Both the position numbers and the translations under genes were made by a program. From Bolinopsis microptera (lineage: Eukaryota > Ctenophora > Tentaculata > Lobata > Bolinopsidae): 64,000 nt of DNA. Within the stretch, counting starts at the first letter, position 1, and each line of letters opens with the position of its first letter. The stretch covers positions 432,001-496,000 of the forward strand of contig NC_087084.1 of assembly GCF_026151205.1 (NCBI RefSeq), read 5' to 3'. Of the stretch, positions 54,975 to 64,000 are shown piece after piece. A model generated the notes under the pieces. It searched no databases and was not told the DNA's origin. It saw only the letters and a program-made list of their open reading frames with translations.

Positions 54975-57900
54975 TTACACGATGGTCACGTCCTCTCGGA
55001 GGCTTTTTGGAGGTTGCACAGCTACAGACGTTTCATACTGAATAGTGGCGGCTCTTCTAACAAAATCAGGATAACCTTGTTGAATATTGTCAGCACGATA
55101 CCTTCTAAAATCAGGGTAACCACTGCTGGATCTGGTCAAGGTTATCATAGATTGAGACTTTATGTTAGTTGGATGGTAAAGTGAAGTTTCGTGTGGGACT
55201 AACTCTTCGCTACTGCGTCCAGTGAGCTGGCTGCAATATACTGGGGACAATAGTGTAGGGTTGTGTAGAGAGGTTTCATACTGTATAGTGGCGTGTGTGC
55301 TTCTGCTGGGGCGGCTGTTCATACCTGTACAAGGGAACAGTCCGAAAAACAGAAAAAAGCAGAAAAACAATTTATAGTCTTCAAATTTATTTGAGATTAC
55401 TTGATGGTTACTATGTTACTACCTGGTTACTAGGTTACTACCTGGTTACTATGTTACTACCTGGTTACTATGTTACTACCTGATTACAAGGTTACTACCT
55501 GGTTACTATGTTACTACCTGGTTACTATGTTACTACCTGGTTACTAGGTTACTACCTGGTTACTATGTTACTACCTGGTTACTATGTTGCTACCTGGTTA
55601 GTGATTACTAGGTTACTACCTGGTTACTACCTGGTTACTAGGTTACTACCTGGTTACTACCTGGTTACTAGGTTACTACCTGGTTACTAGGTTACTAGAG
55701 ATTACCTGATGTATACAGGTTTACCATAGACTTTGCGTGTACTCCTACTGGACCACCTGGTTTCCAATGTGAATTGTCCAATGTTGTTTCGTACTGCATT
55801 GTAGCGGCTCTGTTCTCTTTCACATCTCCTGTGGGAGTGAGGGTTTCTTGTGCGATCTGAGAGATTTGGTATTCCCTTTAAACTAATAGGTTAAAACATA
55901 TTTCTAAAAAAGTACCTGTAGTATGGTAGGGATTGTGTGTACTTTGTAAAGAAGTCTCTACTAAATCTCCAGTGGATTTGTTCTGGGATAGCTTCACTGG
56001 TGTGTCAAACGAAGTCTCATGCTCCATAGCAACCATGCCCCTAGCAACCAGGTCACCTCTGTAAGGAATGTGTTTTAAACTGTGAGCTTGTCTTAGATAT
56101 GGAGCTGAGTGTTGTGCTGTGTCACCATGGTAACCTGCTGTGTCACCATGGTAACCTGCTGTGTTACCATGGTAACCTGCTGTGTCACCATGGTAACCTG
56201 CTGTGTCACCATGGTAACCTGCTGTGTCACCATGGTAACCTGCTGTGTCACCATGGTAACCTGCTGTGTCACCATGGTAACCTGCTGTGTCACCATGGTA
56301 ACCTGCTGTGTCACCATGGTAACCTGCTGTGTCACCATGGTAACCTGCTGTGTCACCATGGTAACCTGCTGTGTCACCATGGTAACCTGCTGTGTCACCA
56401 TGGTAACCTGCTGTGTCACCATGGTAACCTGCTGTGTCACCATGGTAACCTGCTGTGTTACCATGGTAACCTGCTGTGTCACCATGGTAACCTGCTGTGT
56501 CACCATGGTAACCTGCTGTGTTACCATGGTAACCTACAGGTACTGGTACCAGGCTCCTCCTGGGAGCCTTGTGTTGGGATTGGGTTAAATCAAACAACTT
56601 AAAACAGAATACTTAGGGAATACTAGAGGCAGTTCAATAACAAAATCTACATTAATTGCTGAATGTTAGATCTGTTGTAACCTGTTTGTGTGGACGAGTT
56701 GTGTTTCTTTTGTAAAAACAGGAGAATTGCGACTATCCAGGCTTGTCTCTCTCTCAATTAAACAAGGAGTAGTTTTATTTCCAAGTTTATAACTACCCCC
56801 TCTCTGTACAGCAAGGTGGTTAATGGTAACCTGCTGTGTAACCTGCTGTGTAACCTGCTGTGTAACCTGCTGTGTAACCTGCTGTGTAACCTGAAGTGTA
56901 ACCTGCTGTGTAACCATGGAAACGGCTGAGGAGCACCTTCTTATTGGTACAGTCTTTAACCCTCTGGAGTTATCTAGTGTTGTCTCACGCTCCATCCTCC
57001 TGCTTACCACACTATCTGATACTCTCCTAGCTCCGTCACCATAGTAACCAAGCTGTCTCTCTCCGAACTGAGGACTAGGGAACCCTCTGGAGTTATCTAG
57101 TGTTGTCTCACGCTCCATCCTCCTGCTTACCACACTATCTGATACTCTCCTAGCTCCGTCACCATAGTAACCAAGCTGTCTCTCTCCGAACTGAGGACTA
57201 GGGAACCCTCTGGAGTTATCTAGTGTTGTCTCACGCTCCATCCTCCTGCTTACCACACTATCTGATACTCTCCTAGCTCCGTCACCATAGTAACCAAGCT
57301 GTCTCTCTCCGAACTGAGGACTAGGGAACCCTCTGGAGTTATCTAGTGTTGTCTCACGCTCCATCCTCCTGCTTACCACACTATCTGATACTCTCCTAGC
57401 TCCGTCACCATAGTAACCAAGCTGTCTCTCTCCGAACTGAGGACTAGGGAACCCTCTGGAGTTATCTAGTGTTGTCTCACGCTCCATCCTCCTGCTTACC
57501 ACACTATCTGATACTCTCCTAGCTCCGTCACCATAGTAACCAAGCTGTCTCTCTCCGAACTGAGGACTAGGGAACCCTCTGGAGTTATCTAGTGTTGTCT
57601 CACGCTCCATCCTCCTGCTTACCACACTATCTGATACTCTCCTAGCTCCGTCACCATAGTAACCAAGCTGTCTCTCTCCGAACTGAGGACTAGGGAACCC
57701 TCTGGAGTTATCTAGTGTTGTCTCACGCTCCATCCTCCTGCTTACCACACTATCTGATACTCTCCTAGCTCCGTCACCATAGTAACCAAGCTGTCTCTCT
57801 CCGAACTGAGGACTAGGGAAGCCAGCATATAGAGGAGCACTGAATTGTAACCCAGCTGAGAGCACTGAGTCTGTGTTACCTGAACTACTTGTAATACTGA

Positions 57901-60900
57901 ACTCCTGCGGGGCTAATGTTTCTCTCACTTGAGATCCTCCTGAGATGGAATCCAGACTGCTCTGAGACCACTTGTGCTCCTCAAGGTCACGTGTCAAACT
58001 ATAAAGATCTCCTACACTGGTAGATGATCCTCTGATATGCCCCTCTATACTAGTTTCATGCTCCGTTAGTAATCCCTCCCTGTGTCCGGGAGGTGTAGTT
58101 TTGTAGGGGCGTTGGTTGGAAGCAGGAGGTTCGTCCTGAACTATCTCTTTTCCATCAAATGAGTTTTTGGACACTGATTTTTTCACTGTTTTTACGGTTT
58201 TCATCACCTTGTCAAGCAGTGACAATTTAATCTTTTTCGGTTTCTTAGGCCTCTTGTACTTTTCAAATTTATCATTAGATTCTGGAGCCCTACCAAATCT
58301 AACTCTGTGAGATGAATGTATAACCCTACTAGCTTGTTTAATCTCTTGTGTTGGTTCCGGACCCTCTTGAACAGCGTGTATAGTTTCCAGTGTAGGTGCC
58401 CGGGATATTCGGGGACTCATTAACCCAGAGCTCCTTTTAACCGGAGGAGGAGCTGTTTCCTTACCGTCAACATGTCTTGTTACAGTTACTGAAGTGACCA
58501 CCACCTTTTTAATGATCCTACGCTGACCTGATGAGGTCACTACTTCTGGTGACGTCTCTACTCCTGGTGACGTCACTACTCCTGGTGAGGTCACTACTTC
58601 TGGTGACGTCACTACTTCTGGTGACGTCACTACTCCTGGTAACGTCACTACTCCTGATGACGTCACTACTCCTGGTGACGTCACTACTCCTGGTGAGGTC
58701 ACTACTCCTGGTGACTTCACTACTCCTGGTAACGTCACTACTCCTGGTGAGGTCACTACTCCTGGTGAGGTCACTACTTCTGATGACGTCACTACTCCTG
58801 GTAACGTCACTACTCCTGGTGAGGTCACTACTCCTGGTGACGTCAATACTCCTGGTGAGGTCACTACTCCTGGTGACGTCACTACTTCTGGTGACGTCAC
58901 TACTCCTGGTGACGTCACTACTCCTGGTGAAGTCACTACTCCTGGTAACGTCACTACTGCTGATGACGTAACTACTCCTGGTGACGTCACTACTCCTGGT
59001 GACGTCACTACTCCTGGTGATGTCACTACTCCTGGTGACGTCACTACTCCTGGTGAGGTCACTATTCCTGGTGACGTCACTACTCCTGGTGACGTCACTA
59101 CTCCTGGTGACGTCACTACTCCTGGTGACGTCATTACTCCTGGTGACGTCATTACTCCTGGTGACGTCACTACTCCTGGTGACGTCTCTACTCCTGGTAA
59201 CGTCACTACTCCTGGTGACGTCACTACTCCTGGTAACGTCACTACTCCTGGTGACGTCTCTACTCCTGGTGACGTCACTACTCTCCCTCCTGCTGGTTTG
59301 TCTCCTGGTAAGGTCCTCATCATCTGGTTGGCCTGTGTCTCTTGAGCACCAATTCTATTTGAGGCCTCACTAACTCCGCTAGCAGGAGATGTGATATGTA
59401 GGAAGGTTTTCATTTTACCATCTTCATTATCTTCCAGTACGGGAGACAGATCTAGTACAGGCTGGACTATTTCCTTCACTTTACCATCAGTGAGAGATGG
59501 TTGTATTGTGAAGGTACAAGGTCTTATCAAGTTAGAAAGAGGGTTTAGTAGAGCATTAAAGTTTATATTAACCTTTTTAATAGCTTCATTAATAGGTTCA
59601 TATTCGCAATTATTGGTTCTAGTAAAGATACTTTGATCCGAAAAGTCTCCTCTTGAGTTGTCATGGTCACAGCTAGTTTCAAATCTGGTCATCTTTGTAA
59701 CAAATAAATCAACATCGTCAATACTTGGTGGTGACGTCACTACTCCTGGTGAGGTCACTACTCCTGGTGACGTCACTACTCCTGGTGACGTAACTACTCC
59801 TGGTGACGTCACTACTCCTGTTGACGTCACTACTCCTGGTGACGTCACTACTCCTGGTAATGAGGAACTTGAAGCAGCTTCCTCAACTTCCTTAGCTTCT
59901 GTCTCCATTACAGATATCACGTTATCTCGTTCTGGTACTGGTGATAAGGTGTGGGGAATGTAAGATGGCATTAATGGCGAAATATTGCACAAGAAATTAA
60001 GCCAGTTGAAACGGAACCCTTCCGGAGCTCCTGCTAAAGTGTAATCATTAATCAGATCTGAAGGAGTCACTCCTGGTGACGTCACTACCCCTGGTGACGT
60101 CACTACTCCTGGTGAGGTCACTACTCCTGGTGACGTCACTACTCCTGGTGACGTCACTACTCCTGGTGACGTCACTACTCCTGGTGACGTCACTACTCCT
60201 GGTGACGTCACTACTCCTGGTGACTTCACTACTCCTGGTGACTTCACTACTCCTGGTGACGTCAATACTCCTGGTGACGTCAATACTCCTGGTGACATCA
60301 CTACTCCTGGTGACGTCACTACTCCTGGTGACGTCACTACTCCTGGTGACGTCACTACTCCTGGTGACGTCACTACTCCTGGTGACTTCACTACTCCTGG
60401 TGACGTCACTACTCCTGTTGACGTCACTACTCCTGGTGACGTCACTACTCCTGGTGACGTCATAACTCCTGGTGACTTCACTACTCCTGGTGACGTCACT
60501 ACTCCTGTTGACGTCACTACTCCTGGTGACGTCACTACTCCTGGTGACGTCACTACTCCTGGTGACGTCACTACTCCTGGTGACGTCACTACTCCTGGTG
60601 ACGTCACTACTCCTGGTGACGTCACTACTCCTGGCGACTTCACTACTCCTGGTGACTTCACTACTCCTGGTGACGTCACTACTCCTGCTAAAGTGTAATC
60701 ATTAATCAGATCTGAAGGAGTGAATATTGGCTCCAATGTGGCTTCATTATCTAAAATGTCAGAATCTGAAGCAAAGATTAGATCATCCGCACAAGCAAGT
60801 TCCTCTGACGTTACTACTCCTGATGACTCTGATTCTGTGAACAATTCACTTTCATTATCTGATAGTGAAATTAAAGAAAGTGAATCGTGATCGAGAAAAT

Positions 60901-63900
60901 ATGAGGATTCACTACTTGTACCGACTGTATCAACAAATATTGGATCATGCTCTGCTGGCATTGTTCTGCTCGCTATATTTGGAGTTAATATCCCAAAATT
61001 TCTCAAAGTAACCTGTGGTGACGTCACTACTCCTGGTGACGTCACTACTCCTGGTGACGTCACTACTCCTGGTGACGTCTCTACTTCTGGTGACGTCATT
61101 ACTCCTGGTGACGTCTCTACTCCTGGTGACGTCATTACTCCTGGTGACGTCTCTACTCCTGGTGACGTCACTACTCCTGGTAACGTCACTACTCCTGGTG
61201 ACGTCTCTACTCCTGGTGACGTCTCTACTCCTGGTGACGTCACTACTCCTGGTGACGTCACTACTTCTGGTGACGTCACTACTCCTGGTGACGTCACTAC
61301 TCCTGGTGACGTCACTACTCCTGGTGACGTCACTACTCCTGGTGACGTCACTACTCCTGGTGACGTCACTACTCCTGGTGACGTCTCTACTTCTGGTGAC
61401 GTCATTACTCCTGGTGACGTCTCTACTCCTGGTGACGTCACTACTCCTGGTAACGTCACTACTCCTGGTGACGTCTCTACTCCTGGTGACGTCTCTACTC
61501 CTGGTGACGTCACTACTCCTGGTGACGTCACTACTTCTGGTGACGTCACTACTCCTGGTGACGTCACTACTCCTGGTGACGTCACTACTCCTGGTGACGT
61601 CACTACTCCTGGTGACGTCACTACTCCTGGTGACGTCTCTACTCCTGGTGACGTCACTACTCCTGGTGACGTCTCTACTCCTGGTGACGTCTCTACTCCT
61701 GGTGACGTCACTACTCCTGGTGAAGTCACTACTCCTGGTGACGTTACTACCCCAGTTGTTGGATTGAGTGAGACTTGATCTGCAGGTTTGGTGTTTGTTA
61801 CTGGTAAAGAGTTATCCTCCGAGGGAACTGTTTCGCTTGGTTTGGCAGATTTAGTTGGTTTGTATAAAGCTGTTAATTGGCTCACATTTTGTGCATGTTC
61901 GCTTATCGGTGACTCCAAATCCCTATCTGAAAGAGTACTTTGGCCTTCTTTCCGTTTTGATTTCTTTGTTTTCTTATGCTTCTTCTTCTTCTTCTTCTTC
62001 TTCTTTCTCTGCTTTAGCTCTGATTGATCACTTTCTTCATCACCCACCTTTTTTATTTTATGAGGAGTACTTATCTGCTCAATATCTTCTGGTTTCATCA
62101 GTTGAACCGGCCTTAGGATGAACGCCGGTACAGTTGCGTGAGGAATTTCTGGCTTATTTATAGTTACTGATCTGAGATGAACAGAGGGTAGTTCTGCATG
62201 GGTGAGGTCAGTTTTTATTACTGTCCCAGGTTTCAGCGGGAATAAATGTGGCTGCTCTGTTTGCAGTTGTGCAGTTAGAGCTACTTGTTTGTCTGGTGTC
62301 GTCACTACCCCTGTTAGAGCTACTTGTTTCATATCAACTGGATCAACAGGCGTCTCTGAACAATCTAGCTCTTTTTGCGTCGTGTTCATCACAGGTTTCA
62401 ATTCGACGGAGTTTCTTATAGTTGTCTGGTAATTTGTAGCATCGTTAGCTGGTCGCACTAACTTTATTACTGTAACCTCTCTTTCTTTGTGAAGTACAGG
62501 TTTTAGCTTGAAAAGTTCAGGAGCAAGTTCAGGAGCAAGTTCAGGAGCAAGTTCAGGAACAATAACTTCCGAAAGATCCATCTTGTCCGGAAATTGTTCT
62601 CCTTTTTCCGGTTCTCTTGTTGTAGGCCTGTTATCAGATGTCATCTCTTTCACTGCAGCAGATCTGATATCAACTGGCGTTTTTATGGAGCGAGATTTCT
62701 TTTTTGTCTTATTCGACTTTTTGATTTTTTCGCGTTTCTTTTTGCTTTTTGCTGTCTCTTCCTTTCTTGTTTGTTCCTTATTAGTATATGAAGGAGCTTC
62801 TTCTCCGCCTGCAACTGTTGCTATGGCAACTAACTGATTAGTTTCTCTTCTTTTGTAGGATAAGCTACCGTCTTGAGACGAGCCACTTTCTTCATCTTGA
62901 ACACTATCTTCATTATTAGGGTCATTCTTCGCAAGTTGAGAGAGCTTATCTCCTACATTAAGAGATAAGGAGGAGTCTGGTAACCAGGAGTCTAAACTGC
63001 AGCTTGATGAACTGTTTATAGAGTTTATAGAGTAACTCTCTTTAGAACAGGCGGTAGCAGTACGTGCAGTGGGGCTATGTAGTACTTCTTCAGAAGTGCT
63101 AGAGTTGCACTCCAAACCTTGTGTAGTGGTGCTATGTGGTACTTCTTCAGAAGTACTAGAGTTGCACTCCAAACTTTGTGTAGTGGGGCTATGTGGTACT
63201 TCTTCAGAAGTACTAGAGTTGCACTCCAAACTTTGTGTAGTGGGGCTATGTGGTACTTCTTCAGAAGTACTAGAGTTGCACTCCAAACTTTGTGTAGAAT
63301 TATTTATGAACTTTATAGGTTCTTTAACTGGGGAACAGTAAGGGTTCTCATCCTGCGAGGAACTAACCTCCTCCTCTTGAGACCAGGAACAGTAGGGAGT
63401 GTGATGATGGAGGTCGTGGTGAACATTACACATTATAATAACCTCTGGTGTGCTCGACACTGAGGAGGGAGACGGGTTTCTCTCAACTGAGGAGGGAGAT
63501 GGGTTTCTCTTTCTCTTTCTCTTTCTCTTTCTCTTGTTATCTATGTTAATAGATAGCTTGCTTTTAGGAGGACTGGAAACTTCCTCCGTATTCCATTTCT
63601 TGAATGGGTGGTCATTTTTCCGCGGTGACCTGGCAGCTTTAACCGGATGCCGCAGATTGTCGAGGAAAAATTTGTTAACTGTTTCTCTGGCCCGACCCTC
63701 AAAATCTTGAAACTCAGCCACTCGGTCCGAACTGATTTGGAAGTGTGTCTTGTCAGTGACATTCCAACCAGGGTCAACTGTAACTTCTACCTTACACTTC
63801 ACTCCCTTGTAGAGGAAGTTGTGGAAATTGTAGGAACCGTCAGTATTCTCAGTAAAGTGTCGTTCATGTGATGATAATGTGGTTCTAGCTTCACGAGGTA

Positions 63901-64000
63901 AGGAACCCTGAAATGAGAGGTCAACTCTTAGTCTATACTTGGATAAATCAGAAAAATCTAAACTTTTAAATTCTAAGTGGAAATTATAAATAAGAACAAA
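54975..64000 (-). CDS. giant repeat-rich protein, 3' part of gene, PDZ-ligand-like C-terminus
   Basis: Phase-consistent exons: 56682 to beyond 64000, then 55916-56559, 55706-55828 and 54975-55325 (stop TAA). Over 2,800 codons. The frame is open to the window edge; TCATTTCAG|GG near 63908 may be an internal acceptor. The N-terminal part (LDFSDLSKYRLRVDLSFQG; VEVTVDPGWNVTDKTHF) looks like a folded domain I do not recognise; a resemblance to the FAM135 N-terminus is only impressionistic. Then come Lys-rich clusters (NLS-like), four SLECNSSTSEEVPHS repeats, four blocks of SPGVVT hexapeptides, seven 41-residue repeats (GFPSPQFGERQLGYYGDGAR onward) and about 20 GYHGDTA heptapeptides. A short motif (Y/H/R)-E-T-(S/T)-hydrophobic recurs through all four exons. 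The last residues are EDVTIV, fitting a class I PDZ ligand. Intrinsically disordered scaffold inferred. Confidence 0.8.
55396..55700. repeat. intronic array of CAGGTAGTAACC words
   Basis: Fills the intron 55326-55705 of the minus gene. Read in the gene's sense it is built of GTAACCAGGTAGTAACCTA and GTAACATA-type units, so CAG|GTAGTA donor-like words recur directly after the true donor ATCAG|GTAATC. Confidence 0.85.
56106..56534 (-). repeat. coding 21-bp repeat (GYHGDTA), about 20 copies
   Basis: In-frame minisatellite in exon 55916-56559. The sense unit is GGTTACCATGGTGACACAGCA; some copies have AAC (HGN) and then contain the palindrome GTTACCATGGTAAC. Confidence 0.9.
56828..56925 (-). repeat. 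coding 12-bp repeat (QQVT)
   Basis: In-frame CAGCAGGTTACA units near the 3' end of the giant exon, encoding (QQVT)n. Confidence 0.85.
56957..57826 (-). repeat. coding 123-bp repeat, seven near-identical copies
   Basis: Seven copies of a 41-residue unit (GFPSPQFGERQLGYYGDGAR, then RVSDSVVSRRMERETTLDNS and R). The copies look identical at the DNA level, implying very recent amplification or gene conversion. Each contains the ERETTLD version of the recurring motif. Confidence 0.95.
58537..61750 (-). repeat. coding 18-bp repeat (SPGVVT), four blocks with CRE octamers
   Basis: Blocks at about 58537-59283, 59729-59860, 60064-60690 and 61014-61750, separated by unique coding sequence; more than 100 hexapeptides in total. 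The plus-strand unit is ACTCCTGGTGACGTCACT, so most copies contain the palindromic octamer TGACGTCA. Variants change codons to E, K, M, L or A. A TLAGV segment recurs at two block edges near 60048 and 60690 (GVTPSDLINDYTLAG), a larger duplication. Confidence 0.95.

Noticed and set aside
58531-61767. Plus-strand frames with LLLVTS repeats
   Set aside because: Antisense shadows of the SPGVVT coding repeats. The minus frame is much longer and has unique coding segments between blocks.
63802-64000. FAM135-type N-terminal domain for the giant gene
   Set aside because: Only a loose pattern resemblance (DLSKYRLRVDL) judged by eye. Too weak to name the gene without a profile search.

Overview
The window is nuclear DNA from an invertebrate animal. 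It carries GT-AG spliced genes for clearly metazoan proteins (an ORMDL sphingolipid regulator, an SMPD2-type neutral sphingomyelinase, an STPR-repeat DNA-binding protein). It also holds two LINE lineages, Penelope-like elements, a tRNA-derived SINE, MITEs and fold-back elements. About a third of the window is tandem repeat. I cannot fix the phylum from sequence alone.

Layout. 1-16.2 kb (+): the last four coding exons of an SMPD2-like neutral sphingomyelinase. Its last intron is 13.7 kb and holds a Penelope remnant, a SINE, MITEs, an intronless antisense NERD-nuclease/SF1-helicase gene, a 2.3 kb pyrimidine tract and a 17-bp satellite split by a fold-back element. 16.2-18 kb: a 50-bp perfect palindrome, a MITE and a Penelope-like element with 257-bp inverted arms. 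18.3-19.9 kb (+): a gene with two triplets of 23-residue STPR repeats. 20.9-37.9 kb (+): a complete four-exon ORMDL gene of 153 codons, whose introns hold about 160 copies of a 42-bp repeat, two further arrays, a 5'-truncated LINE, and about 59 copies of a 46-bp repeat. 40.4-54.5 kb: isolated exons of unrecognised genes, LINE ORF1 and ORF2 copies, and many arrays, some nested in a MITE. 55-64 kb (-): the 3' part of a giant repeat-rich gene whose protein ends in a PDZ-ligand-like tail.

Main result. In ORMDL, introns 1 and 3 both begin with arrays whose unit is the last 23 or 37 bases of the upstream exon plus the first 19 or 9 bases of the intron. The exon/5' splice-site junction itself has been tandemly amplified, independently at two introns, placing roughly 160 and 59 donor-site copies in one small housekeeping gene. 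Other introns here carry arrays that run up to a splice site, so junction-linked repeat amplification may be a general process in this genome.

Two genes of opposite sphingolipid function (synthesis control, sphingomyelin breakdown) sit on the same strand under 5 kb apart. Several arrays are built from words that match transcription-factor sites (CArG, X-box, CRE). The gene models come from reading frames, splice phases and family motifs recognised by eye; no database search was run.
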